A DNA stretch of 64,000 nt from Mya arenaria (Eukaryota > Mollusca > Bivalvia > Myida > Myidae). Location of the stretch: assembly GCF_026914265.1 (NCBI RefSeq), contig NC_069124.1, positions 6,226,213-6,290,212 of the forward strand. The letters are read 5' to 3'. How positions within the stretch are numbered: position 1 is the stretch's first letter; each line of letters begins with the position of its first letter. Below, piece after piece: positions 22,001-31,060 of this stretch. The notes beneath the pieces are model-generated. The model had not been told where the DNA came from. It searched no databases and saw nothing but the letters and a program-made list of their open reading frames with translations. Made by a program: the position numbers and the translations under genes.

Positions 22001-23456
22001 AGAAGGGCATTTTCGTTGTGATCCGTATCCATAGGTTAATTCCGACCCGAGCGTAGATTTACCGAATTTGCGCAAAACACCCTGCGCGAGGGTCGGAATT
22101 AACCTATCTTACACGAGCGGCTATGGTAGATGCTTTTTCTCCCTCCTCAGTCAAACAAAATTAAGTAAACATGTATTTTTTTACTGGAACTCTTTTGTGC
22201 ATAGTGAAAATAATTGCGTATGGATATGCGATAATTCGTGGTTGTCATGTTAATGCGCGCAGTGATTCAGATTATGTTCATATTCAAATCGGTCTTTAAA
22301 TAGTTCTAAGGATAGTGAAGCATTTTTTCTTGAAAGGTGCGTGAAAAGTGTTTTATGGTGACATTTTTAGCGAGAAATAATTAATTAGAGATCTAAATAT
22401 TGCCACAAGACAAGGTTTCCATGATTCTACAGACGACAGTCTTCAACAAGGGAGGTAATTACAATGTGGCGACCATTAAAAAGTTCCATACGGGCATTTA
22501 ATCTTCTCCCGTGGGCAAGATAAGAATTTCTAGCATGGTTAAATTATTGGATCTACTTATCTGAGGTGGAAGAAAAGAATTTCTAGCAGGGTTAATTTTT
22601 TAGATCTACTTATCTGAGGTGGGAGAAATTGTCTGTAAGTTATCAGCTTACGCATTGAAATATTAAGGCATATCAAACCGGTCAGACATGATGGCGTTGC
22701 GAATGGAATGTGTATTATACGGAAATGCAGATGGTGATGGACAGCTTTCAGCGATTACATGCAGTAATCCTGGTAATTTGCACACAGTTTAAAATTCCAA
22801 AACAAATCATTGGAAGATCTTCTAGATGCGGACTTCAAAATCAGCGAGCAAATCATAAGCAAAATGTTTAGCATCTCTGAAAATACGGTGAACCATAGAA
22901 TGAGACAATATGGCATTGCACGAGTGATCAAGGGGCCTATAAGTACGGTACGTCAATAACCCGTGTAAAGCCTCCCCGTGGAATCCACCTAGAATATGTC
23001 CGTCGTTTTTATTTTGGCATAAGAATCACAGTAAGAACATTTTTCTGAAGATTAAGGCTGAATGCTGAATATAAACAACGAAGTAGGTCTTGTGTTAAAG
23101 AAATTGAGGTATAGTAATATGGTTTCATCTACGGTTTGATATGCTCGTTTGCGACAAAAAAAAGGAATACGCAACGCGCGCTTTCATTAGTGCGATAATT
23201 GCAAAACGTCTCCTACTATCTGTTGTCCGACAGTTAAGTACGAACACACAGGAAATATGCAGCCTGATGCGAGTAAATTGGCCAAATCTCTGAATCTTCA
23301 ACTACATTATTGAAACACAAAAACCTGCAAAACTGAACAAAATGGAGTATTATTGCCAGTCAAATGTGTAGTGTTAATACTTACTCAATGATAGGAATAG
23401 AATAACAAGGAATACAGACTGCATTTTATCGTTACTGTGATTCCCGAATGAGGAAC
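8110..23456 (-). CDS. Cysteine-rich, mucin-like type I membrane protein (10 exons)
   Basis: Joined exons on the minus strand: 23456-23385 (ATG at 23424), 20122-19955, 19667-19323, 19161-18229, 15185-15078, 14792-14457, 12472-12417, 11997-11906, 9288-9223, 8323-8110. All ten splice in compatible phases, giving 2358 nt and 785 residues plus a stop. Order: signal peptide (1-14), one Cys module (to 69), two 6-Cys modules (to 184), Ser/Thr-rich mucin-like stalk (185-495), an 8-Cys EGF-like module (to 531), two 6-Cys modules (to 643), juxtamembrane segment, transmembrane helix (~666-689) and an ~95-residue cytoplasmic tail. All junctions up to the juxtamembrane exon are phase 1, as in shuffled extracellular modules. 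Several N-glycosylation sequons are present. It would act at the cell surface as a receptor, adhesion molecule or membrane mucin. The ligand is unknown and no named orthologue is recognised. Weak points are the exon 7 to 8 junction and possible missed exons. Confidence 0.8.
9223..9288 (-). CDS. Exon 9: start of cytoplasmic tail
   Basis: The acceptor GCGCACATTTCAG and donor CCAG/gtgagc define 66 nt that keep the frame from the transmembrane exon (phase 2) into exon 10 (phase 2). An alternative acceptor 16 nt upstream (CTGCAG, exon to 9304) would shift the frame and stop soon after, so the shorter exon is preferred. The product is basic and Ser/Thr-rich (KGRRETFRDN). Confidence 0.7.
9745..11790. 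repeat. 36-bp minisatellite, ~56 copies, in intron 8
   Basis: The unit is TGTTACGGGNGAGTTTCCCT followed by NTGTACCGGACTCACA. The first ~7 units (9745 to ~9980) read GGGCGAG and ACAGGAGTCAAG. Later units read GGGGGAG and ACCGGACTCACA, so there are two homogenised blocks with a transition zone around 10,000-10,260. One-base G-run variation changes the frame between units. It lies between exons 9 and 8 of the membrane-protein gene and ends ~115 bp from the transmembrane exon. The 445-residue open frame across it is not a gene. Confidence 0.95.
11906..11997 (-). CDS. Exon 8: transmembrane segment
   Basis: Minus-strand translation gives IIIACVVSCVAVVGIVIGAV followed by VLIRWK, a ~24-residue hydrophobic helix with a basic stop-transfer signal. 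The donor is AAAAG/gtgcag (phase 2). The acceptor may be after ATCAAG, AAGAAG or ATACAG; all three are phase 0, so the start may be 11997, 11994 or 11988. Confidence 0.8.
12417..12472 (-). CDS. Exon 7: juxtamembrane segment
   Basis: The acceptor GAATTACAG is in phase 1, matching exon 6. The donor GAC/gtatat is phase 0, the only phase the transmembrane exon accepts. It encodes a short segment with one Cys and a basic cluster (NEIRRQRKED). If the weak donor is not used, the frame runs on 14 codons to TAG at 12372-12374. That would end the protein without a membrane anchor, so this may be an alternative terminal exon. Confidence 0.6.
13415..13622 (-). mobile_element. tRNA-derived SINE
   Basis: On the minus strand the head contains TGGTCTAGTGG (A box) and CGTTCGATTCC (B box), 47 bp apart, typical of a RNA polymerase III promoter from a tRNA. 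The body that follows contains a GTTAAAG motif and GGGTTACATTCTG. It aligns with the SINE at 7271-7853, which has the body repeated. Located in intron 6 of the membrane-protein gene, in the same direction. Confidence 0.75.
14457..14792 (-). CDS. Exon 6: two 6-Cys modules
   Basis: The acceptor ATCCATGTTCAG and donor GATA/gtaagt are both phase 1; 112 codons. It contains two modules of the pattern C-x5-C-x6-C-x5-C-x-C-xn-C, the first starting LGEPCTGERIC, the second including CLQGRCTC. The spacing resembles EB or EGF-like modules. N-linked sequons (NAS, NDS) lie at the end. Confidence 0.85.
15078..15185 (-). CDS. Exon 5: single EGF-like module
   Basis: The acceptor TTTTTTCTTATACCAG and donor AAGT/gtaagg are both phase 1; 36 codons with eight cysteines (CESLQCPNNSDC ... 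CRCRLGF). The RCRCRLGF segment is EGF-like. Confidence 0.85.
16490..16830. repeat. 12-bp CAGACAAACAGC degenerate array
   Basis: Imperfect tandem copies of (A)CAGACAAACAGCC in intron 4 of the membrane-protein gene. The minus-strand open frame of repeated CLSG and the plus-strand frame of repeated QTNS are translations of this array. No splice sites or composition support a real Cys-rich exon. Confidence 0.85.
17010..17210 (+). repeat. Dispersed ~200-bp repeat, copy 1
   Basis: It shares TTAGATGAC, TAATGATTAAGAA, AACCTCATTGGCT-like and GGGAGTGTGTATCGGATGAG blocks with 58800-59000, in the same orientation. The GTTAGATGAC start is partly inverted later in the element (GTCATCTAA in the other copy), suggesting a MITE. 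It lies in intron 4 of the membrane-protein gene. Confidence 0.7.
18229..19161 (-). CDS. Exon 4: mucin-like Ser/Thr-rich stalk
   Basis: A single 933-nt exon with acceptor CTTTTTCATTTCAG and donor AACAG/gtacga, both phase 1. Almost all of its 311 residues are Ser, Thr, Pro and Ala. A poly-Ser run is encoded by an uninterrupted GAT/ATC-type trinucleotide repeat (about 18950-19015 on the plus strand), and there are poly-Thr runs. Two blocks with TKTI.TP.SSPP and ISNTKPT are internal duplications. Dense O-glycosylation and an extended rod are the expected properties. The plus-strand Asp/Val-rich open frame is its antisense shadow. Confidence 0.85.
19323..19667 (-). CDS. Exon 3: two 6-Cys modules
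   Basis: The acceptor CATATCATACAG and donor AACTAG/gtaatg are both phase 1; 115 codons. The modules start QPLGSMCSDETVC and EFGDQCDRHGFRC. Each ends with a C-x-C pair (KCMC, KCAC) and a late Cys. The same arrangement is seen in exon 6, suggesting duplication of a two-module exon. Confidence 0.85.
19955..20122 (-). CDS. Exon 2: first Cys-rich module
   Basis: The acceptor GTTTTTTCCGATGTAG (phase 1) is followed by 56 codons ending at ACCAAGG/gtatgg (phase 1). The module contains NCSLPAGMGESC and GPRCLCKNDT, with seven cysteines. A second acceptor 9 nt inside (CCGGTAG) would keep the same phase. Confidence 0.8.
20494..20802. mobile_element. PIF/Harbinger-like MITE, GGCCACACC family
   Basis: 309 bp with terminal inverted repeats GGCCACACCAAATTGATCTT and AAGATAAATTTGGTGTGGCC, plus an inner match around CCTCGGATT/AATCCGAGG. 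TAA flanks both ends (20491-20493 and 20803-20805). GGCC termini with TWA duplication fit Tourist/Harbinger MITEs. The interior is A-rich with AGCGAGCGAGCGA runs, and the 99-residue frame is not a gene. It sits in intron 1 of the membrane-protein gene. Confidence 0.8.
21045..21560 (+). repeat. Dispersed element with hairpin, copy 1
   Basis: It begins with a hairpin (about 21089-21210): CCGCTCGTGTAAGAT ... ATCTTACACGAGCGG, with inner arms GCAAAACACC/GGTGTTTTGC. It continues through TCAAATCGGTCTTTAAATAG and AACAAGGGAGGTAATTACAA. The same sequence recurs in direct orientation at about 22010-22515. Located in intron 1. Confidence 0.75.
22010..22515 (+). repeat. Dispersed element with hairpin, copy 2
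   Basis: Second copy of the 21045-21560 element, about 960 bp downstream. Its hairpin is partly eroded on the left (ATAGGTTAATTCCGACCCGAGCG against the intact right arm). It has an insertion of about 75 bp around 22335-22410 that copy 1 lacks. Confidence 0.75.
22516..22630. repeat. Two-copy ~56-bp tandem duplication
   Basis: AAGAATTTCTAGCANGGTTA ... GATCTACTTATCTGAGGTGG occurs twice in succession. Confidence 0.7.
22810..22959 (+). pseudogene. Transposase-like helix-turn-helix fragment
   Basis: The frame translates to 49 residues including KMFSISENTVNHRMRQYGIA. The pattern (hydrophobic, SISENTV turn, RRM-like recognition helix, YGI) resembles the N-terminal HTH of animal transposon-derived integrase-type proteins (S.RTL.RRM.E.GL). 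There is no continuation into a catalytic domain and no flanking coding signal, so it is read as a relic. The family name is not certain. Confidence 0.45.
23385..23456 (-). CDS. Exon 1 (coding): signal peptide
   Basis: The acceptor GGTACTCTTTTGCAG leads into a short 5' UTR. Translation starts at ATG (23424-23422) as MQSVFLVILFLSL, a hydrophobic signal-peptide core. The donor TTGA/gtaagt is phase 1 and joins exon 2 to complete a Ser. The upstream acceptor implies a further non-coding 5' exon, which was not located. Confidence 0.75.
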   Translation of the reverse strand, partial: VPHSGITVTIKCSLYSLLFYSYH

Positions 23457-24690
23457 CTGCAAAAGAGTACCTACAATTTAAGAATGAAAGATGTTAGTAA
23501 ATTTAATTCAATTTCCATATCAAAAGCAAACGATCACCTTACGAACGAATATACATTGATACTTACGACACACAAGTAGAGTTGTTATTTTGCCCCCTTT
23601 AAATCCACACAATAGGAAATCAAAGCACCGCGTGGATCAGTCTTTAATTTACATGTTTCATTGTTCTTCGTGCACCAATTGACCACTTAATAGTATAGCA
23701 TCTACCTATTTAAGGTTATTTTTCACCATAGTTTCACCATAACTATTTACTATTATATCGCGGTTTATACAATCATCACATAAACAACTCCATTGCAAGG
23801 TTATTCTGAGTCCTTCAGAGGGCAATAATTTGCTAATTGATGACAAACATAGCCATCACACTACCACAAACTTTTCCTTAATCTGACCTTAATATATCTG
23901 AGGCTGATATCAAATTTACCTGCATCAAATATGTGTTTATCAACGTTGGCAGTTGGAGCCCTCCTTGGACGCGCTGGAACGCGATGAAGTTGGGGAGACT
24001 TGCAAGAGATTATTAGGGCGTCTTCGGTAGATAATCGTGTGTATACCGTGCGTGCATACTTCCTGCTAAACCAACAAGGAGGTTTTGATACAGTTTTGTT
24101 TGATTGTTTTTAGATTTATCTTTTGTGTGCAAGTTACCTAAGCGGCGACACAAAATAGCGCGCTTTGTTTCCGGCAAATAACAAAAGACGACGAAGCACA
24201 CACAAGTCTTTGGTTTGTTACATTCATTGAAGCGCTCAAATACCAAACAAGCTAAAAGGTTCTATCTGGAAGTTGATGTCGCGGGTAAGAAGCTAAAACA
24301 ATCTAAAGGATCTATCTGCAAGTTGACGCTGCGGGTCGGAAAACAAAAGGTTCTATCTGAATGTTGACGCAGCGGGTTGAAAGCTAAAAGGTTCTATCTA
24401 CTTCTTCATTTAATGTCACATTTTCTCTATTACATCTCTAAATGAAACAATAAATTGTTAAACCGAAGTCAAGAACAAGTTGGGTGTGACGATCGATGAC
24501 TTGATCATGGTGGTAACGTTCCAAAAATCTAAACTGAACATTTATTTATCTCGTTATGATGAGATTTTATGTATTATTGCTTTAGTTAGTCACTTCAGCT
24601 TTTATCAAATTGTAGATGAATTAAAAAAAAGAAAACATTAAAAGGACTGAAGGATTATGGAGAATTAAAATCATATCCTTTTATCGGACG
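23457..24690. other. Upstream of the membrane-protein gene; short repeats only
   Basis: It probably contains a 5' non-coding exon and the promoter on the minus strand, but neither can be placed. At 24250-24397 a ~50-bp unit with AAGGTTCTATCTG and GTTGACGCNGCGGGT recurs about four times. The 77-residue minus-strand frame at 24013-24246 has no supporting evidence. Confidence 0.4.
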
Positions 24691-24691
24691 T

Positions 24692-24712
24692 AAGGCCACA
24701 CTAGACAAGTTA
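24692..24712 (+). repeat. Solo left end of a GGCCACAC element
   Basis: TAAGGCCACACTAGACAAG matches the TAA target site plus the start of the GGCCACACC/GGCCACTCC family at 20494 and 35922. No matching right end was found downstream, so it may be truncated or coincidental. Confidence 0.3.
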
Positions 24713-25075
24713 TTCGATCTTTGTTGAGTGTAAGGTAAGGTCCAATCCGAAAGGCAGTTCTTAAGGGCGCACACTTTATTAATGCATTATCGCGTTTAAC
24801 TCATTTTACTTTAATGATAAATACAAAAAAATGTTGTTTTTTTGTTATATACAGAAAAATCAATACTAGCGATAATTCGGCGCCTTTCTAATTGTGGAAT
24901 TTGTGACCACGTAGCTTTTCATTAAAAACATTTATAAAGTCTGATATATTTTTATCTGTACCTAAATCGTATGCATGTTTTTGTTTTGATCATAAAGTTA
25001 AATTAGTTAGACATGATAATACATTAAAATAATTAGATATTGTTTGGCACCAACCTATATCGTGACCCTCTAAAA

Positions 25076-26479
25076 GGCAGCAGTCACGGAATAAATCAAC
25101 AGGCAGCAGTCACGGAATAAATCAACAGGCAGTAGTCACGGAATAAATCAACAGGCAGCAGTCACGGAATAAATCAACAGGCAGTAGTCACGGAATAAAT
25201 CAACAGGCAGTAGTCACGGAATAAATCAACAGGCAGTAGTCACGGAATAAATCAACAGGCAGTAGTCACGGAATAAATCAACAGGCAGCAGTCACGGAAT
25301 AAATCAACAGGCAGTAGTCACGGAATAAATCAACAGGCAGTAGTCACGGAATAAATCAACAGGCAGTAGTCACGGAATAAATCAACAGGCAGCAGTCACG
25401 GAATAAATCAACAGGCAGTAGTCACGGAATAAATCAACAGGCAGCAGTCACGGAATAAATCAACAGGCAGTAGTCACGGAATAAATCAACAGGCAGTAGT
25501 CACGGAATAAATCAACAGGCAGTAGTCACGGAATAAATCAACAGGCAGTAGTCACGGAATAAATCAACAGGCAGTAGTCACGGAATAAATCAACAGGCAG
25601 TAGTCACAGAATAAATCAACAGGCAGTAGTCACGGAATAAATCAACAGGCAGCAGTCACGGAATAAATCAACAGGCAGCAGTCACGGAATAAATCAACAG
25701 GCAGCAGTCACGGAATAAATCAACAGGCAGCAGTCACGGAATAAATCAACAGGCAGCAGTCACGGAATAAATCAACAGGCAGTAGTCACGGAATAAATCA
25801 ACAGGCAGCAGTCACGGAATAAATCAACAGGCAGCAGTCACGGAATAAATCAACAGGCAGTAGTCACGGAATAAATCAACAGGCAGCAGTCACGGAATAA
25901 ATCAACAGGCAGTAGTCACGGAATAAATCAACAGGCAGTAGTCACGGAATAAATCAACAGGCAGTAGTCACGGAATAAATCAACAGGCAGTAGTCACGGA
26001 ATAAATCAACAGGCAGTAGTCACGGAATAAATCAACAGGCAGCAGTCACGGAATAAATCAACAGGCAGCAGTCACGGAATAAATCAACAGGCAGCAGTCA
26101 CGGAATAAATCAACAGGCAGTAGTCACGGAATAAATCAACAGGCAGCAGTCACGGAATAAATCAACAGGCAGCAGTCACGGAATAAATCAACAGGCAGCA
26201 GTCACGGAATAAATCAACAGGCAGTAGTCACGGAATAAATCAACAGGCAGTAGTCACGGAATAAATCAACAGGCAGTAGTCACGGAATAAATCAACAGGC
26301 AGTAGTCACGGAATAAATCAACAGGCAGCAGTCACGGAATAAATCAACAGGCAGTAGTCACGGAATAAATCAACAGGCAGCAGTCACGGAATAAATCAAC
26401 AGGCAGCAGTCACGGAATAAATCAACAGGCAGTAGTCACGGAATAAATCAACAGGCAGCAGTCACGGAATAAATCAACA
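25076..26479 (+). repeat. 26-bp minisatellite, exactly 54 copies
   Basis: The unit GGCAGYAGTCACGGAATAAATCAACA repeats 54 times with no indel: 1404 bp is exactly 54 x 26. Nearly all variation is at one site (Y = T or C). The only other change seen is CACGGA to CACAGA near 25607. The very low divergence points to recent expansion or active homogenisation. There are no spacers, so it is not CRISPR-like. Confidence 0.98.
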
Positions 26480-26621
26480 GCTCAAGCTCTTGGCGCTCTA
26501 TTGCCTAGTCTGACAACCTGAACCATTGACATAACAAAAGTTCCATTTCCTCTTCTTTGTTTTCAATATATTTTTAACATGTTTCATTGTTAATATTAAA
26601 TCCCTTTACATCTTCCAAAAA

Positions 26622-28537
26622 CACGGCCTCTAAACGCCAGCTCCAGCACTTTACGGTGGTGCAAAGAAAAAGAGCTGTCGACACTTCCGTGGTGGAGCTG
26701 TGCCCTATGTTTACATGAACAAACGTGAGTATGATTTATATTTTATTGATAATTTCATTTAACGGACATATTTCGAAAATCGGAGAATGTGGTACCGTGC
26801 AAGAACACTTCTACTGTAGGCTGGTTACTATTTCGATTCAAAATTGTGCAAACTGTGGTGCCAGGAGCTTTTCTCCCGAATCGGACTTGTGCATATTTTG
26901 AGATCTGATTACCATAGCAAGTACATTTCGGGGCTTACACACCCCGTTAGAACATTCTCACGCATGCAAACATAACTGTTATGTATAGTACCTATGCCGG
27001 AACACAACAAAACTGATAAGCACTTCTTAAAAAGGAAAAAATGCACATATTTATAAAAGTGGTGGGGCTGTTGCCCTAGTGGTGGCGCTATCGAGTATGT
27101 TTTGCGCTTGAAGTAATATAAAAAGTTAACGCTTTTGGAATGAATACAACAGTTGCTATGTTTATCATTCATTGAACATTATGCTGGGTATGCATACTTC
27201 TTGCGGAAACAAAACTGTACGCGAACTACCTTAACCTTACTGAAAACTATTTCGAAAACAAATGGCTAGATGCTGTTAATTTTACCATAGAACTATAAGT
27301 ATCTATCATGTGTGTCCGGTTATGAGACAGGTATTCTTGCATACCGGACGTGTGTTTCCGGTCATTTGAACAGTGCTGGAAAAACGCATCTTACACCACC
27401 ATGTAAGATGAGTTATGCGCAACAACGCGCTACTTCTTATTTCTTTTATTGTATGGTTTATGAAAAGTACATTATTTCATTTCACTAAAGCGCAATCAAT
27501 TATATAAGTATGCAATAAATTAAAATAGATAATGAATAATCGTAAAAACGCGATTTAAATATTTACTATTTGACATCAATAGTGATTTAAAATTACTGCG
27601 CTTTATGACGTCAGTAAACAACGTTTCAAGCGCTTTTTGGTAAAATGTACAAAAGTGCGTTTTCTACCTCAATTCTTCCACAAATTGATAATTTTAGATA
27701 TGCAAGAAAAAAAATTCAATCATGTTTTTCCGGTCCGGATCGAAAAATCCGTCCTTTGGTCACGCTGCGTGGTCGGTAACTCGGCAAACCTCGTTACCGG
27801 CTTACGCGTGTGCACTCGGGTCGGATTTTTCTATCCGTACCGGACACACATGATAGATACTTATAGTTCTATGGTAAAATTAACAGCACCTAGCCATTTG
27901 TTTTCGGAATAGTTTTCAGTAAGGTTAAGGTAGTTCGCGTAGAGTTTGGTTTCCGCAAGTAGTATGCATAACCAGCATAATGTTCAATGAATGATAAACA
28001 TAGCAACTGTTGTATTCATTCCAAAAGCGTTAACTTTTTATATTACTTCAAGCGCAAAACATGCTCGATAGCGCCACCACTAGGGCAACAGCCCCACCAC
28101 TTTTATAAATATGTGCATTTTTCCTTTTTAAGAAGTGCTTATCAGTTTTGTTGTGTTCCGGCATAGGTACTAGACATAACAGATATGTTTGCATGCGTGA
28201 GAATGTTCTAACGGGGTGTGTAAGCCCCGAAATGTACTTGCTATGGTAATCAGATCTCAAAATATGCACAAGTCCGATTCGGGAGAAAAGCTCCTGGCAC
28301 CACAGTTTGCACAATATTGAAACGAAATAGTAACCAGCCTACAGTAGAAGTGTTCTTACACGGTACCACATTCTCCGATTTTCGAAATATGTCCGTTAAA
28401 TGAAATTATCAAATAAAATATAAATCATACTCACGTTTGTTCATGTAAACATAGGGCACAGCTCCACCACGGAAGTGTCGACAGCTCTTTTTCTTTGCAC
28501 CACCGTAAAGTGGTGGAGCTGGCGTTTAGAGGCCGTG
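26622..28537. mobile_element. 1.9-kb long-TIR palindromic element
   Basis: Two inverted arms of equal length, 26622-27320 and 27839-28537 (699 bp each), surround a 518-bp loop. The ends are CACGGCCTCTAAACGCCAGC and its complement. Five A residues flank each side (26617-26621, 28538-28542), a possible but low-complexity target duplication. The arms differ only at scattered positions, indicating a young insertion or gene conversion between them. No transposase is encoded, so this is a non-autonomous long-TIR or foldback-type transposon of unassigned family. Confidence 0.85.
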
Positions 28538-28984
28538 AAAAACTCACATTTCTTTGCTCTAACACTTGATTGTTATATTTGCAAACATGTTGACATTGAT
28601 CCTTAAATATATGTGTTGTTGACGTACAAGTAGAAATCAACTGTATGTCTGGCTGTCCTATCTTTTAGCCAATGCCGAAAACCCAGAAGCCAGATTTGAT
28701 AAAGCATTGCCTTACATGGATAAAACGGGTACCGTCAGAGGAATGTTGTTTACAAGGGAAATTCCTTTTCCTGTATCCTCACCACATGAAAGCTGACTGG
28801 TTTAGTAAAGTCGGTTTTCATACAATACAAATGTACCAGCCCTGTTTATTTTGCCTCAAGGTTCACTTCCTCAAAGACAGTCCAAGTCATCTTCGGGGAT
28901 TATATGTGCAATTCTATTGCACGATTTTGTTTAGAATAACTACAATAAATGCAACAAATTACATAAATTTACGCATACATCTAA

Positions 28985-29308
28985 TGCACCAGTCAATTGT
29001 AACCACGCCCCCCCCCCCCCCCCCCCAGGTCCGAGGGTATACCGGGGATAGCCGGGGAAATGGGCCGTGTTTTTACTTTTCAGGTGGCCCCGCAGTGCCG
29101 ATTAATTGCGGTGGTTTTGTCTTCGCACAAAATATAGCGCAGAAGGGCCTTACTTAGGGTCCCTGGGGAGTGGGGTCATTTGGCGAGCATTTCACCATCG
29201 GTTCGTCCCCGCAGGGCGGATATTTTACCCGGGGTTGGCTGGACCGAAAGTCAAAGTCCCCGCTTTTCCCCCGGCCCTGGGGTGGCGTGGCTACAACTGA
29301 CTGGTGCA
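28985..29308 (+). mobile_element. PIF/Harbinger-like MITE, copy 2
   Basis: 324 bp with ends TGCACCAGTCAATTGTAAC and CTACAACTGACTGGTGCA, flanked by TAA (28982-28984 and 29309-29311). Same family as 3280 and 54621. It contains a 16-C run near the left end. Confidence 0.85.
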
Positions 29309-29489
29309 TAACCCTCTCTATTTTTGTTTCTTCCTCACATGTGTTGATCATTATTGCGCCATGATCTATGACAAATGCAGAGGTTGTTTGTTCGGATAAC
29401 GTTGTAGGTATTTCTATTTTGTTGTGAACGCTGCGAATAGTGTACAAATCGCGAACGTTGCAAAAGTTATGCTGTGATACAAACACACT

Positions 29490-29600
29490 GTGCAATAGGA
29501 GGCTGTATTACAAACCCACAGTTCAATAGGAGGCTGTATTACAAACCCACAGTTCAATAGGAGGCTGTATTACAAACCAACTGTGCAATAGGAGGGTGTA
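29490..29600. repeat. ~31-bp tandem repeat, about 3-4 copies
   Basis: CAATAGGAGGCTGTATTACA with AACCCACAGTT recurs, the last copy changed to AGGAGGGTGTATT. Confidence 0.8.
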
Positions 29601-29649
29601 TTCGTGAATGTCGCGAGGGTCGCAAATGTGAATGTTGTGAATGGCGTGA

Positions 29650-29850
29650 ATTTCACAAATTTTGTGAATGTTTGGGATGCTGTGAATGTTTGGCTGTGAA
29701 TGTTTGGGATGCTGGGAATGTTTGGGATGCTGTGAATGTTTGGGATGCTGTGAATGTTTGGGATGCTGTGAATGTTTGGGATGCTGTGAATGTTTGGCTG
29801 TGAATGTTTGGGATGCTGTGAATGTTGGGATGCTGTGAATGTTGATATTG
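29650..29850. repeat. 18-bp TGTGAATGTTTGGGATGC array
   Basis: About nine imperfect copies, some shortened to TGTGAATGTTTGGC. It merges into the 45-bp array downstream, which shares the GAATGT core. Confidence 0.85.
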
Positions 29851-29880
29851 CTTGTTATGATTGTCATGAATGTCACAAAT

Positions 29881-30330
29881 GTCGTGAAAGTCTTGAATAT
29901 AGGTATTGCCGCGAGTGTGGCGAATGTCGTGAAAGTCTTGAATATAGGTATTGCCGCGAGTGTGGCGAATGTCGTGAAAGTCTTGAATATAGGTATTGCC
30001 GCGAGTGTGGCGAATGTCGTGAAAGTCTTGAATATAGGTATTGCCGCGAGTGTGGCGAATGTCGTGAAAGTCTTGAATATAGGTATTGCCGCGAGTGTGG
30101 CGAATGTCGTGAAAGTCTTGAATATAGGTATTGCCGCGAGTGTGGCGAATGTCGTGAAAGTCTTGAATATAGGTATTGCCGCGAGTGTGGCGAATGTCGG
30201 GAAAGTCTTGAATATAGGTATTGCCGCGAGTGTTGCGAATGTCGTGAAAGTCTTGAATATAGGTATTGCCGCGAGTGTGGCGAATGTCGTGAAAGTCTTG
30301 AATATAGGTATTGCCGCGAGTGTGGCGAAT
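29881..30330. repeat. 45-bp minisatellite, 10 copies
   Basis: Units of GTCGTGAAAGTCTTGAATAT plus AGGTATTGCCGCGAGTGTGG plus CGAAT, exactly 10 x 45 bp, with two substitutions. 45 is divisible by 3, so four long frames of 15-residue repeats are open on both strands. None has a start, splice or composition context that supports a gene. Confidence 0.95.
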
Positions 30331-30339
30331 GTTGTGAAT

Positions 30340-31060
30340 GTTTCATGGGTCATTTTTAAATCAAATATCGCAACTGCCGTGGATACCCGTATGTTCAGCC
30401 AACATCGCACAGATAAAACAAAGCTTTGCTGAAGCATGGTGTTCATTGTGAGCGTGTGCATTCAATCCAGAAAGGATCGGATTAAACTAGAAAAAAAACC
30501 CACTATCTTAACTTTTTAACTGACCGCTCACTCACTTTTAAATAAGCTATCGCATGCAATAAAAACTCAATGTGTATTTTGTGCATTGACACGTTTCTGT
30601 TTTACTTAATACTTAATAGCTATACATATTCTTTAATTCTCTATCATGTTTGAACTCATTTTTTGACCAATGAAATGGCAGTATTTTTCAAAAATTGAGG
30701 CTTTTTTAAATTCAAAACGATGCATGTTTAACGTGCCATACATATTACAGTACTAAAGTTGTAACAAATTAGTTTGTCTGATTGTTTAGTGACGTAACCG
30801 TCATACTCCCGTTACAGTGTTGTAAGAAGTACGCGGGTATTTGCACTTGTGCTTAGATTACAAAGTATTTCAAAATGCACAAGTCGCTCGTGAAACTGAG
30901 CTTTTATTCTATGAATAAATCACGCAAAACAAATTCAAAATGCTTTGCACGCAGATGACAACGCCCGTGAACAGGCACACAAGTCAATACAGTCATTTCT
31001 TTTGGTCTGGTAATTTATCATAACACATTTAAGACGGTATTGTTAGTCTTAAAGATGAAG
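30340..31060. other. AT-rich intergenic sequence
   Basis: No supported gene. It may include more decayed 5' sequence of the LINE that follows, but no reverse-transcriptase block could be read here. Confidence 0.4.

Noticed and set aside
25076..26479. CRISPR-like array
   Set aside because: Repeats are back to back with no spacers, in an animal genome.
29523..30461. Frames of 312, 197, 189 and 157 residues
   Set aside because: All come from the 45-bp and 18-bp arrays, open simultaneously on both strands.
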